Origin: Phytoactinopolyspora mesophila
Lineage (GTDB): Bacteria > Actinomycetota > Actinomycetes > Jiangellales > Jiangellaceae
Length of the DNA stretch: 64,000 nucleotides
Direction of reading: 5' to 3'
Assembly (NCBI RefSeq): GCF_010122465.1
Contig: NZ_WLZY01000015.1
Location: 62,001 to 126,000 of the forward strand
In this document: one piece after another, positions 17,178 to 26,392 of the stretch
Position numbering within the stretch: position 1 is the first letter of the stretch
Layout of the letters: the number at the start of each line of letters is the position of its first letter
Notes under the pieces: generated by a model
Database searches by the model: none
Seen by the model: the letters and a program-made list of their open reading frames with translations, nothing else
Told to the model about the DNA's origin: nothing
Made by a program: the position numbers and the translations under genes

Positions 17178-18347
17178 TCAACGGCGCGGAGAATCCTTGT
17201 AGAAGATGGTGCACAACCGGTCCTCGGCAGGGTCAGCGCTCAGGCTGGTGCCGAAGGCGAAACCGAGCCGGGCGGAGCCCAGATCACCGGGTTCGTCCAG
17301 CCACACACCCATCCCCTCTGGCTCCCGCCGGTGCAGCTCGTGACCGTCGATCGTGTGCACCCGCTGCTCCGTCTCGCCGGTGTGCCAGTTGACCCGGGTC
17401 AGGTGCACGTTGCCCTTCTCCTCCGGCGGGTTCGAGTCGCTGTAGATCTGCCCGTCCAGCAAGTACAGGTACTGTCCGAAGCTGGCGAATCCCTGGAAGA
17501 CGGTGCCGATCAGCTCATCCGGCTGCGCGACATCGGCAATCGGTGTATACGACGGCCGAGCCTGCCGGACATGGCTGAGCCGGAACAGCGCATAGCGGAA
17601 TCCGCCGTCTCGCCGGTAACGCATCACCAGAGTGTTGTAGGCGGGGTCGACGTTCACCGTCGTGCGATCGACCCCCGGCAACAACTCCCGCCGCTGCAGG
17701 CCCGGAGTCACGTCGGCGTCGATCACCCCGCCGTCTTCGAACGGGAAACGGACCAGCCGTGTTCCCCAGCCGTTGGCTCCCTCGGTGACGGCGTCGATCT
17801 CGGTCCACAAATGCACCGAGTCGCCGCTGCGTTCGACGCCGATGGCAACACCGTGGCCGAACCGCTTCAGATACATGTGCCCGAGTTTGTTGCCGGCCAT
17901 GTCGAGTTTGGTCATCGTGAGGTCGCCACGAGCAGCGCGGCGCGCGTATTCCTCGTCACCGGGTTCGTCGCCCGGCAACGACGTGCCCGCCTGGGTGACC
18001 TGTACGACATAGACGTGCCCACCAACACTGTCGACCGCGAACGACTGCATGATCGTCCGGAAATCCCGCAGCCGCTGGTTGACGAAGAGCGGGCTGCCCG
18101 GCTCGTCGAGATCGAACCAGCTGGATACCGGCGGCTGGCCTCGGACGGCCGATGCGGGCGCAGCCGTCGCCCCCGCGGGCGCCGCCGTTGCTCCGAACGC
18201 GATCCCGGACACGGCGGCCGCGGCAGCACCTCCGATGCGGAACAGACGGCGACGGCTCATTGGTCCTTGTCCCGACGGGGCGGGCAGCTGACACTCAGCA
18301 TCCGAGGCGCCGTCGTTCGAGTAGTCGGCATGCGGGCGGTTGGTCAT
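17178..18347 (-). CDS. Tat-exported TagC-like beta-propeller protein
   Basis: This 389-residue protein has a long N-terminal region and a Tat signal at residues 30-65 (SRRRLFRIGGAAAAA), then a beta-propeller resembling proteins labelled teichoic acid biosynthesis protein C and the receptor-binding protein of phage P68. Shared features as I remember them are MQSFAVD near the start of the fold, FGHGVAIGVE, LWTEIDA, a central NGWGTRLVRF segment and REPEGMGVW near the end. GAGGAG precedes the ATG at 18347, which supports the long start. Its role is unknown: a cell-surface carbohydrate-binding or wall-polymer role is inferred. The cluster gives no clear partner. Confidence 0.7.
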   Translation of the reverse strand: MTNRPHADYSNDGASDAECQLPAPSGQGPMSRRRLFRIGGAAAAAVSGIAFGATAAPAGATAAPASAVRGQPPVSSWFDLDEPGSPLFVNQRLRDFRTIMQSFAVDSVGGHVYVVQVTQAGTSLPGDEPGDEEYARRAARGDLTMTKLDMAGNKLGHMYLKRFGHGVAIGVERSGDSVHLWTEIDAVTEGANGWGTRLVRFPFEDGGVIDADVTPGLQRRELLPGVDRTTVNVDPAYNTLVMRYRRDGGFRYALFRLSHVRQARPSYTPIADVAQPDELIGTVFQGFASFGQYLYLLDGQIYSDSNPPEEKGNVHLTRVNWHTGETEQRVHTIDGHELHRREPEGMGVWLDEPGDLGSARLGFAFGTSLSADPAEDRLCTIFYKDSPRR

Positions 18348-18711
18348 AAACGCTCCTCAGCACGGCATCGATGAGAGGGAATCGCATGAATAGCGTTAAC
18401 TTTAACTATTCAGATGGTTACAAACAAGATTCTTGTCGCGAAATTCTGGCGACATCTCACCGAACCACAGGCGCCCAAGTCGCGCCGAAACGGGCCTTAG
18501 TCACTGCTGACCTGGGCATCCTCCCGGTCACATGCGCCCAACGCTGGACGAATCAACGACCTCGCGGCACGCATCGCATATACCATGCCCACTGTTAACA
18601 AGACGACCACCCAGCCCAACCACTCGTGACTAAAGCGCGCTACGGCTGTAGAGTCCCGGACTACGGGTGCGCATGCCGCATCCAGCTCGCCCCACGATGT
18701 CTAGGAGCACC
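18348..18711. other. Divergent gap, TagC-like and LLM oxidoreductase genes
   Basis: AT-richer bases at 18385-18440 (containing GTTAACTTTAAC) look like promoter sequence for the leftward gene. No gene is supported: the open frames here lack a ribosome site and family resemblance. TAGGAG at 18702-18707 is the ribosome site of the next gene. Confidence 0.5.
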
Positions 18712-19611
18712 ATGGTGAAAATCGGCCTGTCCCTTCCAACCGCCGGCCCGGACGCGTCGTCCGACGCGATCACCACGGTCGCCGAAGCCGCGGATCGTAT
18801 CGGCCTCGACTCGCTCTGGTCGTTCGAACGGCTGCTCAGTCCCGTGGGCGAAGTCGACATGTTCGGGCGGAAGGGCCCGATGCCCGAGATCTACCACACT
18901 GTGTATTCGCCGCTGGAGACCCTGGCCTACGTGGCAGGCCGAACCAGCCGCGTGCGGCTGGGCACCAGTGTCATAGTCGCGCTCCTGCACAACCCGGTGG
19001 CTCTCGCCCGGAGTATGGCTACGCTCGACCAACTAAGCGGCGGCCGGCTCATCGCGGGCCTCGGCCAAGGATGGATGCCGCAGGAGTTCGACGCAGCCGG
19101 CGTGGACATGGCCCGGCAAGGCGCGGGCTTCGGTGAATTCATCGAGGCCATGCGCGCCGTCTGGGGCCCGGATCCCGTCAGTTTCGACGGCAAGTTCTAC
19201 TCGATCACCCCGTCCAAAGTGAATCCCAAACCCGCGCAACCCGGCGGTCCCCCGATCATCGTCGGCGCCTCTACGCCAGCCTCGATTCGGCGCACCGCCC
19301 GGACGAAGCTGGGCTTGAATCCCCTCTGGTTCGGCTGGGAGAGCCTCGAAAGCTCCATCGGCGCCTTCCACACCGCCGCCCGCGATGCCGGCATCGATCC
19401 CGCGGAACTGCCGGTCGTCGTACGGGTCAACCAGCCGCTCAGCGCCGCGCCGGCCGAAGGCGACGCCACTCCTGTCGGCTCCCCGGATCAGGTCGCCGAG
19501 ATCCTGCCCAGGCTGAAGAAACTCGGTGTCACCGAGATCTTCTGGCCGCTCGGCAGCGACATCGATCAGGGGCTGGGACTCATGGAGCGGCTGGTCGATC
19601 AGACCCGCTGA
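18712..19611 (+). CDS. LLM-class F420-dependent oxidoreductase
   Basis: This 299-residue luciferase-like TIM barrel probably uses coenzyme F420. The N-terminal strand is VKIGLSLPTAGPD, followed by the family motifs DSLWSFERLL, SRVRLGTSVIVALLHNPVALARSMATLDQLSGGRLIAGLGQGW and a C-terminal PDQVAEILPRLKKLGVTE. The start at 18712 has TAGGAGCACC upstream. It is monocistronic, ending 15 bases from the convergent dehydrogenase gene. The substrate is unknown. Confidence 0.88.
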   Translation: MVKIGLSLPTAGPDASSDAITTVAEAADRIGLDSLWSFERLLSPVGEVDMFGRKGPMPEIYHTVYSPLETLAYVAGRTSRVRLGTSVIVALLHNPVALARSMATLDQLSGGRLIAGLGQGWMPQEFDAAGVDMARQGAGFGEFIEAMRAVWGPDPVSFDGKFYSITPSKVNPKPAQPGGPPIIVGASTPASIRRTARTKLGLNPLWFGWESLESSIGAFHTAARDAGIDPAELPVVVRVNQPLSAAPAEGDATPVGSPDQVAEILPRLKKLGVTEIFWPLGSDIDQGLGLMERLVDQTR

Positions 19612-19626
19612 CCGCGATAAACCCAC

Positions 19627-20742
19627 TCAGTAGAGCGTGGCCTCTCGTGGGTCCCAATCCGCGGACAGCGGTTCCGGTCGTGCCACGTCCGAGCGAAGCG
19701 TCACGAATTCGCCGCTCTCGGCCGACGACGTCATGGCCGTCATCATCTCGAGCACATGCAGGGCCAAATCTCCCGATGCCCGGTGCGGCCGGCCGGCCCG
19801 GATGGCCCTCGCCATCTCGACCACGCCGGTTCCCCGCCCGAGAGTGGTTCCTGCTACCGGCAGGTCACGCCACTCGTCGGCGCCGGGTTCGAAGACCTTG
19901 AGCGCCCCGTCGAAGGATCCCGGGTTCGGCACGCTCAGAGTGCCTTCTGTGCCCGCGATCTCGACCAGCATCCGGCGTGCCGTGGTGTCGAAGCTGAACG
20001 TCGAAGACGCACTGGGTCCACTCGTGAACTCGATCAAAGCGTTGACGTGGGTGGGCACCTCGACGGCAAAACGCGTACCGGCTTTGGGTCCGGTAGCCAC
20101 CACCCGTTCGGCCCGGGCTTGGCGCGCGGTGGCCGCGACCCGGCGGGCGGAGCCGAACAGCGAAACCAGCGCGGTCAGGTAATACGGCCCCATGTCGAAC
20201 AGCGGGCCGGCGCCCCGCTGGAACAGGAACTCGGGGCTAGGGTGCCAGAGGTCGGGTCCGGCCGTTTGCATCGCGGTGGTCGCTGCCACAGGCGTCCCGA
20301 TCACGCCACTGCCCACGGCCCGAACCGCCGACTGGATTCCGGCACCCAGGACGGTATCCGGCGCGCACCCTATCCGCAGTCCTTGTTCAGCTGCTTCGGC
20401 GACCAGCTTTTCGCCGTCTTCAACCTCTGTGACCAGGGGCTTCTCCCCGAACACATGCTTCCCAGCAGCCAATGCTGCCCGTGCGACCTCGCCATGTGCT
20501 GCCGGTATGGTCAGGTTGACGACGATCTCCACGTCGTCGCGGGCCAGAATAGACGCAGTGTCTCCGGCATGCGGCACGCCGAACTCTGCCGCGACGCCGG
20601 CGGCTCGGGCCACGTCCAGATCGGCCACGCCGACGACCACCACATCCGGACATTGCGTGAGATTCTTCAGGTAATCCTTGCTGATCACGCCCGATCCGAC
20701 GATCGCCACACCAACTGGCCCGCTGCCTATCCCGCTGATCAT
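19627..20742 (-). CDS. Gfo/Idh/MocA-family oxidoreductase
   Basis: This NAD(P)-dependent sugar or polyol dehydrogenase has 371 residues. The N-terminal Rossmann fold reads VGVAIVGSGVISKDYLKNL, with the EKPLVTEVEDGEKL motif at about 95-110 that includes the conserved lysine. The C-terminal alpha/beta domain carries GAGPLFDMGPYYLTAL. The ATG at 20742 is preferred over a TTG at 20781 that lies in a palindrome. It follows a sugar isomerase gene in the same direction and likely acts on a keto- or cyclic polyol intermediate. Confidence 0.88.
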   Translation of the reverse strand: MISGIGSGPVGVAIVGSGVISKDYLKNLTQCPDVVVVGVADLDVARAAGVAAEFGVPHAGDTASILARDDVEIVVNLTIPAAHGEVARAALAAGKHVFGEKPLVTEVEDGEKLVAEAAEQGLRIGCAPDTVLGAGIQSAVRAVGSGVIGTPVAATTAMQTAGPDLWHPSPEFLFQRGAGPLFDMGPYYLTALVSLFGSARRVAATARQARAERVVATGPKAGTRFAVEVPTHVNALIEFTSGPSASSTFSFDTTARRMLVEIAGTEGTLSVPNPGSFDGALKVFEPGADEWRDLPVAGTTLGRGTGVVEMARAIRAGRPHRASGDLALHVLEMMTAMTSSAESGEFVTLRSDVARPEPLSADWDPREATLY

Positions 20743-20780
20743 TCCCGCCTCAACTCCCGCACTCACGACGAACCGCCCCA

Positions 20781-20798
20781 ACTAGATGATCATCTAGT
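20781..20798. repeat. Perfect 18-base palindrome at a gene end
   Basis: ACTAGATGATCATCTAGT is fully self-complementary with a TGATCA centre. It contains the TAG stop codon of the leftward isomerase gene (20794-20796) and lies in the short gap before the dehydrogenase gene. It could be an operator, or a relic of the TGATC-type gene-end repeats. Confidence 0.55.
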
Positions 20799-21534
20799 CG
20801 AGCGTGGCTAGATAGGTCAGGCTCCGCTCGAGCGCGTCGAGCACGTCCGTCTCGCATTTGTCGAACTCAACCACCCGCCATGCGTGCGGCGCCGCCGCCA
20901 GGTACTCCCCGACCGGGATCCTTCCTTCGCCGACGGCGACGTTCGGCTCGTCACGGACCACCGGCCCGTCTTTCACATGCAGCAGGCGTACCCGGTCCCC
21001 GTGCCGCTGGAGCAGAGCCGGGACATCGGCTCCGCCGACGGCGGCCCAGTACGTGTCGATCTCGAGGAAGATGTCAGGTGTCAGCAGGTCGGCGAGCACG
21101 TCGAGCGCATGCCGGCCGTCGAACATGGACTCCAGCTCGTGTTCGTGATTGTGGTAACCGAGCTCCAGCCCGTGGGCGGCAGCACGTTCGGAGAGGTCGT
21201 TGAGAACGTCGGCCACCCGCTTCAGGCCGTCGCCCGTGGTGAACTCCTCCTTGGGGATGCCACCGGGAACGATGACCAACGACGTGCCGAGAGTGCTCAC
21301 CGCGTCGAACACCTCGGAAGCGTCCGCACCCCGCACCAACTCTGAAGCATGCGTTGCACACACCTGCAATCCGAGATCGTCGGCTACGGTGCGGAACCCC
21401 GACGGGTCATCTCTCGGGGCGAACGGCTCGACCGCGCCGTAACCTGTCTCGGCCAAGCGGCTCAGCACCCGATCCCTGTCCTTGGTGATGTGGTCACGTA
21501 CCGAGTAGAGCTGGACCGCCAACGGCGTGGACAT
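20794..21534 (-). CDS. Sugar phosphate isomerase/epimerase (AP endonuclease family 2 fold)
   Basis: This 246-residue TIM barrel has the family opening LAVQLYSVRDHITKDRDRVL, metal-ligand segments LGYHNHEHEL and FLEIDTYWAAVGG, and a final VVEFDKCE. AGGAGGT precedes the ATG. It lies just upstream of the Gfo/Idh/MocA gene, the usual partner in inositol-like or keto-sugar pathways. The exact substrate cannot be named. Confidence 0.87.
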   Translation of the reverse strand: MSTPLAVQLYSVRDHITKDRDRVLSRLAETGYGAVEPFAPRDDPSGFRTVADDLGLQVCATHASELVRGADASEVFDAVSTLGTSLVIVPGGIPKEEFTTGDGLKRVADVLNDLSERAAAHGLELGYHNHEHELESMFDGRHALDVLADLLTPDIFLEIDTYWAAVGGADVPALLQRHGDRVRLLHVKDGPVVRDEPNVAVGEGRIPVGEYLAAAPHAWRVVEFDKCETDVLDALERSLTYLATLD

Positions 21535-21567
21535 GCGATGGACCTCCTACGAGAGCCGCCGATCCGT

Positions 21568-21629
21568 GTTGATCATGGGCGGATGTCGGGTGTTCGACCT
21601 TGTTTAGGTCACATCTGCCCATGATCAAC
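21568..21629. terminator. Intergenic hairpin, TGATCATGGGC type
   Basis: Arms of 19 bases (21568-21586 and 21611-21629) pair with one mismatch; the outer edge is GTTGATCATGGGC. It lies between two leftward isomerase genes, in the 210 bases downstream of the second one, and is probably its terminator. Confidence 0.75.
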
Positions 21630-21744
21630 TGGACGACAGGGGCGACGAGTTGGACGAAAGGGGCGGACGACGGGATCGGCCAGGGGTTTGAGGATGTGAC
21701 GGGTGAGTGGGAACGAGCCGGGTCAGGCGGGAGTCAGGAGCAAC

Positions 21745-22752
21745 TCAGGAGTCGGAGGAGAACGCGGCGTCGAAAGCATCGGTCGGTGCGTCGAACAGCT
21801 GTGCACGGATGTACTGAATGGCTTCGGCCGCACCGCGGAGCCGATCCATGCCCGCGTCTTCCCACTCGATGGAGATCGGGCCGTCGTAGCCAATCGAGTT
21901 CAGCATCCGGAATGCCTGTTCCCACGGGACGTCGCCGTGCCCGGTGGAGACGAAGTCCCAGCCCCGCCGCGGGTCCGCCCAGGCCAGGTGCGACCCGAGG
22001 CGACCGTTGCGGCCGTTGCCGACCTGGAGCTTGGTGTCCTTGCAATCCACGTGGTAGATCCGGTCCCGGAAATCCCACAAGAACCCGACCGGGTCGATGT
22101 CCTGCCACACCATGTGACTGGGATCCCAGTTCAGCCCGAAAGCCTCCCGGTGCCCGATCGCCTCCAGCGTGCGCACCGTAGACCAGTAGTCGTAAGCGAT
22201 CTCCGACGGATGCACCTCGTGGGCAAACCGCACCCCCACCTCATCGAAGACATCCAGGATCGGATTCCACCGATCAGCGAAATCCTGATAACCAGCATCA
22301 ATCACCTCCTGCGACACCGGCGGGAACATCGCCACATACTTCCAGATCGCCGACCCGGTGAACCCCACCACCGTGTCCACCCCGAGTTTCGCCGCCGCCC
22401 GGGCCGTGTGCTTCATCTCCTCAGCCGCCCGCCGCCGCACCCCCTCAGCCTCGCCGTCGCCCCAGATCCGGTCCGGAAGAATGCCACGGTGCCGGATATC
22501 GATCGGGTCGTCACACACCGCCTGACCCTTGAGATGATTCGAGATGGCCCAGACCTTCAACCCATACTTCTCCAGGATGTCCAGGCGCGAGCGGACATAG
22601 GAATCGTCCTCCACCGCCTGCCACACATCCATATGGTCACCCCAGCAGGCGATCTCCAACCCGTCGTACCCCCACTCCGACGCCAGCCGGGCCACCTCCT
22701 CGAACGGCAAATCTGCCCACTGCCCAGTGAACAGAGTGATCGGTCGGCTCAT
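21745..22752 (-). CDS. Sugar phosphate isomerase/epimerase (TIM barrel)
   Basis: This 335-residue protein has the xylose-isomerase-like TIM barrel: [36 protein letters not shown], metal-site segments [10 protein letters not shown] and [10 protein letters not shown], and [11 protein letters not shown] near the C-terminus. GGGAG precedes the ATG at 22752. It is divergent to a ROK regulator gene and separated from the other isomerase by a hairpin, so it may be its own unit. A role in oxidation or epimerisation of a keto-sugar or inositol is inferred. Confidence 0.87.
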   Translation of the reverse strand: MSRPITLFTGQWADLPFEEVARLASEWGYDGLEIACWGDHMDVWQAVEDDSYVRSRLDILEKYGLKVWAISNHLKGQAVCDDPIDIRHRGILPDRIWGDGEAEGVRRRAAEEMKHTARAAAKLGVDTVVGFTGSAIWKYVAMFPPVSQEVIDAGYQDFADRWNPILDVFDEVGVRFAHEVHPSEIAYDYWSTVRTLEAIGHREAFGLNWDPSHMVWQDIDPVGFLWDFRDRIYHVDCKDTKLQVGNGRNGRLGSHLAWADPRRGWDFVSTGHGDVPWEQAFRMLNSIGYDGPISIEWEDAGMDRLRGAAEAIQYIRAQLFDAPTDAFDAAFSSDS

Positions 22753-23003
22753 GCTCGCTCCCTCATTCGGACGTCTTGCGGACCGCACGGTGAGTATCCC
22801 CGTCCTCGGCTACCGCGCGCCCACTAATGTCTGATGGCCAAGCATAAGTTGCTTTATAGTCGTCATCTAGAGGGTATGCCGATCAAATCCGGCCTCACGC
22901 ACACATCGCGGTTTAGTGTTTGACTGGGATTGACGTGCGAAACCTGCCGGAGATCAAACATCGCCCATCAGCCCACCCAGGCCGGGCGGAGGAGGAAAGT
23001 TCG

Positions 23004-24347
23004 ATGTGGGATCCATCGAGCGACGACGCAACCGGCTCCAACGCCCGCACCGCTGTTCGCCGGCAGGATGTCCATCCGGCTGGCCCCGACCTGACCGAAC
23101 CCCCCGGTGTGGCAAAAACGACCCGCCCCGCACCCGAGGCCGCATGGGCTGATCCGCGCTTCGGCGTCGGCGCACTCTTCCAGCTCCTGCGCGACGGGCG
23201 TCCGCGGACACGCGCCCAGTTGGCGGGTGAGACCGGCCTCGCCCGGTCGACCATCACCCAGCGCGTCGACGCGCTACTCGCAGCCAACCTGATCAGCCCT
23301 GCGGACAAGGCCGCCTCAAGCGGCGGCCGCCCACCCACGCAGTTCGTGTTCAACCCGGAAGCGCGGATCGTCCTCGCCGCCGACATCGGCGCCACCCATG
23401 TCCGTCTCGCCGTCACCGATCTCGCGGGCGCGCTGCTCACCGAGACCGGCGTCGACCTGCCCGTCGCGGCCGGACCCGAGCAGGTCCTGGCCTGGGTGGT
23501 CGAGCACGGACGGCAGCTGATCAAAGACACCGGGCGTTCCTCAACCGGTTTGGCCGGTATCGGTGTGGGTCTGCCCGGTCCGGTGGAGCACTCGACCGGA
23601 CGCCCCGTCAGCCCGCCGATCATGCCCGGCTGGGACGGGTTCGACGTCGCGGGGTTACTCGAAGAACAGCTCGGCACGGTGGCTTTGGTGGACAACGACG
23701 TCAACATCATGGCTCTGGGCGAGCATTTCTCTCACTGGCGAGACGCACCCCACCTGATGTTCGTCAAGGTGGCCACCGGCATCGGATGCGGCCTCATCAG
23801 CCATGGGCACCTGCATCGCGGCGCACAGGGAGCGGCCGGTGACCTCGGGCACGTTCAGGTTCCACGCCACTCCGAGTCCGACGAGGCGGTGTGGACCGGT
23901 TTGGGAGACGATACCCCCTGTCACTGCGGCAACACGGGATGCCTCGAAGCTGTGGCCAGCGGCACGGCCGTGGCCACGGCACTACGCGAGCATGGCTTGG
24001 ATGCCACGAGCAGCCGCGAGGTCGTCGCTCTGGCCCGCGGTGGTTCGTTCGAGGCGCTTCAGCTGTTGCGGCAGGCCGGGCGCGACATCGGTGGTGTGCT
24101 GGCAGCCGCGGTCAGCCTGTTCAATCCGTCGGTGATCGTCGTCGGCGGCTCGCTGTCCCAGGCTGGCGAGCACCTGATCGCAGGTGTCCGGGAAGTCGTC
24201 TACCGGCGTTCATTGCCGCTGGCCACGCAGCATCTGCGGATCGTGCAGTCACGGACCGGGGAACGCGCGGGCATCGTCGGAGCCGCGGTCATGGTGATCG
24301 ATCACGCGCTCTCCCCCGGCCAGATCAACACCTTCGCCAACGCCTGA
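23004..24347 (+). CDS. ROK-family transcriptional regulator
   Basis: This 447-residue regulator has a disordered, Ala/Pro-rich first 45 residues, a winged helix (TRAQLAGETGLARSTITQRV), then a ROK domain with VLAADIGATHVRLAV, GVGLPGPVEH, ATGIGCGLI and the intact zinc motif CHCGNTGCLEAV. The start at 23004 is chosen for GGAGGAGGAAAG upstream rather than a TTG at 22920. Divergent to the isomerase gene at 22752, it probably represses that gene in response to a sugar. Confidence 0.88.
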   Translation: MWDPSSDDATGSNARTAVRRQDVHPAGPDLTEPPGVAKTTRPAPEAAWADPRFGVGALFQLLRDGRPRTRAQLAGETGLARSTITQRVDALLAANLISPADKAASSGGRPPTQFVFNPEARIVLAADIGATHVRLAVTDLAGALLTETGVDLPVAAGPEQVLAWVVEHGRQLIKDTGRSSTGLAGIGVGLPGPVEHSTGRPVSPPIMPGWDGFDVAGLLEEQLGTVALVDNDVNIMALGEHFSHWRDAPHLMFVKVATGIGCGLISHGHLHRGAQGAAGDLGHVQVPRHSESDEAVWTGLGDDTPCHCGNTGCLEAVASGTAVATALREHGLDATSSREVVALARGGSFEALQLLRQAGRDIGGVLAAAVSLFNPSVIVVGGSLSQAGEHLIAGVREVVYRRSLPLATQHLRIVQSRTGERAGIVGAAVMVIDHALSPGQINTFANA

Positions 24348-24419
24348 CCTTCTCTCAACAGCCTCGCAAGGCATCGCCGCGTGTTGCGGGGTGGCCCCCG
24401 TTCCCGCCCGCCCACCCTC

Positions 24420-24539
24420 GGTGATCGTCAGGGAAATATGGCCGCGATTCGGTGATCGTCAGTACGTTGTGGTTGCTGAGCAACCGCCACAACGTACTGA
24501 CGATCACCTCATAGCGACCACAACGTACTGACGATCACC
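24420..24539. repeat. Compound inverted repeat (L-R-R), TGATCGTCAGTACG family
   Basis: The left arm (24451-24472) and right arm (24487-24508) are perfect 22-base complements. A second right arm follows at 24517-24539, and a truncated left start (GGTGATCGTCAG) lies at 24421-24432. The loop itself contains GGTTGCT-G-AGCAACC. It sits in the gap between the convergent ROK and symporter genes. Confidence 0.85.
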
Positions 24540-24554
24540 CGGGAGGGAGAGGGG

Positions 24555-24610
24555 GTACAGGTACAGGTACAGGTACAGGTACAGGTACAGGTACAGGTAC
24601 AGGTACAGGT
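24555..24610. repeat. Hexanucleotide tandem repeat (GTACAG), about 9.3 copies
   Basis: Fifty-six bases are perfect GTACAG repeats, starting directly after the compound inverted repeat and 82 bases before the symporter stop codon. It is intergenic. Because the unit is a multiple of three and no gene crosses it, frame-switching phase variation is not expected. Copy number probably varies between strains. Confidence 0.9.
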
Positions 24611-24651
24611 GTCGTCAGCCTCTCCGTTGCCGGTCGCCCGCATCCGTTGCC

Positions 24652-24698
24652 GGGCTAGGCCTCGCGGGCGGGGCTAGGCCTCCCGGTCGGGCTAGGCC
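24652..24698. repeat. Three direct copies of GGGCTAGGCC at the symporter 3' end
   Basis: GGGCTAGGCC occurs at 24652, 24671 and 24689. On the minus strand each gives CTAG with a TAG. The copy at 24689 supplies the symporter stop codon, and the next TAG is in the same frame 18 bases on. It looks like a small duplication that multiplied the stop region. Confidence 0.6.
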
Positions 24699-26392
24699 GC
24701 CCCGTCTTGCGTGCGACCAGGGGCATCCGCCACGGGCACCCGACGCTTGGCCGCCGGGTAACGGATCCGCTCGATCATCTCGGTGAGTTCCGCCGAGGGC
24801 GGCGCCGTCAGCTTCGACACCACGATCGCGACGGTGAAGTTCACCAACGCGCCGATCGCGCCGATACCCTCCGGGCTGATATCGAAAATGTGGTCGTTCG
24901 CCTGTGTGCCGAACACTTCGAGCGTGTACACCATGTACGTGATGGTCAGCAGCAGACCCGCGATCATGCCCGACGCCGCCCCGGTAGCGTTGCACCGCTT
25001 CCAGAAGATGCCGAGTATCAGCGCTGGGAAGAAGCTCGCCGCCGCGAGACCGAAGGCAAAGGCGACCACTTGCGCAACGAACGCCGGCGGGTTCATTCCC
25101 GCGATCACGGCGATGCCGACCGCTCCCGCCATGGCGATCCGCCCGACCAGCAGCCGCTCCCGGTCGTTCGCGGTCTTGCGTATCCGGCGGAAGTAGAAGT
25201 CGTGCGACACCGACGACGAGATCACCAGCAACAGACCGGCCGCTGTGGACATCGCGGCGGCCATGCCGCCGGCGGCGACCAAGCCGACAATCGGTGCCGG
25301 GAGCCCGGCGATCTCCGGTGATGCAAGGACCAGAATGTCGTTGTTGACGATGAGATCCGCACCGGAGGCCGCGTTGTTGCCGACCGACTGGATGACTTCG
25401 GCGTCGTCGGCGATGGTGACCAGCCCGGTCGCCGCCCAGTTCTCGATCCATTGCGGCAGTTCGGCCACCGGGGTGTTGTTCACGCCCTCGAGAAGGTTGA
25501 ACTTGGTGAACGCGCCGACCGCGGGGGCGGTTGTGTACAGAAGCGCGATGAAGAACAGGGCCCAGAACGCCGAGTAACGTGCCCCCCGGACCGTCTTCGT
25601 GGTGTAGAACCGGATGATCACGTGCGGCAGTCCGGCCGTACCGATCATCAGCGCCATCGTCACCAGGAAGATGTCAATCTGCGGCCGTTCAGTGAACGCC
25701 TGGGTGTACTCGTTCATGCCGAGTTCGGTGCCGAGCGAGTTCAGCGAGTCGAGCACCTGCCCGAACGACACCTGCGGCACCGGAATACCAGTGATCGTCT
25801 GAGCCACCGCCACGGCCGGAATCAGGTAGGCGGTGATCAGCACGGTGTACTGGGCGACCTGCGTCCACGTGATGCCCTTCATCCCGCCCAGCACGGCGTA
25901 GATGAAGATGATGGCCGCAGCGATGGCCACGCCGCCGTTGATGCCGATGTTCAGGAAGCGGCTGAAGACGATACCGCCACCGTTCATCTGACCGACGACA
26001 TAGGTGAACGAGATGATGATCGCCGCGCCGGCGGCGATGGTGCGGACGAGCTCGGAATACCGGTCGCCGACGAACTCCGGGACGGTGAACTTCCCCCACT
26101 TGCGCAGATATGGCGCAAGCAGCAAAGCCAGCAGCACGTAGCCGCCGGTCCAGCCCATCAGGTAGATAGACCCGTCGGATCCGAGGAACGCGATCAGACC
26201 GGCCATGGATATGAACGACGCGGCCGACATCCAGTCAGCGGCGACGGCCGCGCCGTTCGCCACGGTGGGGATGCCGTGGCCTGCGACATAGAAGCCTTCT
26301 GTCTCCTTCACCCGGCTGCGCCAGGCGATCATGATGTACGTGCCGAAGGACAGGACGATGAAGACTGTGGTCCAGGCCTGAATCTCGCTCAC
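24692..26392 (-). CDS. Sodium/solute symporter, ActP (cation/acetate) type
   Basis: This 566-residue membrane protein of the sodium:solute symporter family has about 13 predicted spans. Family features are FYVAGHGIPTVANGAAVAADWMSAASFISMAGLIAF after the first span, SFTYVVGQMNGGGIVFSRFL, and GTAGLPHVIIRFYTT. The soluble C-terminus ends in VADAPGRTQDGAA. It overlaps the small DUF4212-like subunit by ATGA. Substrates in the family include acetate, propionate and pyruvate. A second symporter of the same family is encoded divergently at 28001-29692. Confidence 0.9.
   Translation of the reverse strand: MSEIQAWTTVFIVLSFGTYIMIAWRSRVKETEGFYVAGHGIPTVANGAAVAADWMSAASFISMAGLIAFLGSDGSIYLMGWTGGYVLLALLLAPYLRKWGKFTVPEFVGDRYSELVRTIAAGAAIIISFTYVVGQMNGGGIVFSRFLNIGINGGVAIAAAIIFIYAVLGGMKGITWTQVAQYTVLITAYLIPAVAVAQTITGIPVPQVSFGQVLDSLNSLGTELGMNEYTQAFTERPQIDIFLVTMALMIGTAGLPHVIIRFYTTKTVRGARYSAFWALFFIALLYTTAPAVGAFTKFNLLEGVNNTPVAELPQWIENWAATGLVTIADDAEVIQSVGNNAASGADLIVNNDILVLASPEIAGLPAPIVGLVAAGGMAAAMSTAAGLLLVISSSVSHDFYFRRIRKTANDRERLLVGRIAMAGAVGIAVIAGMNPPAFVAQVVAFAFGLAAASFFPALILGIFWKRCNATGAASGMIAGLLLTITYMVYTLEVFGTQANDHIFDISPEGIGAIGALVNFTVAIVVSKLTAPPSAELTEMIERIRYPAAKRRVPVADAPGRTQDGAA

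Noticed and set aside
17178-18347. Prophage tail gene based on likeness to phage P68
   Set aside because: It has a Tat signal and no phage genes are nearby; chromosomal TagC-like relatives are common in actinobacteria.
18371-18598. Possible 75-residue gene in the gap after the TagC-like gene
   Set aside because: No ribosome site, composition unlike the neighbours, and it covers the likely promoter region.
24555-24610. Phase-variable coding repeat
   Set aside because: The unit is six bases and no gene crosses the repeat, so frame switching is not possible.
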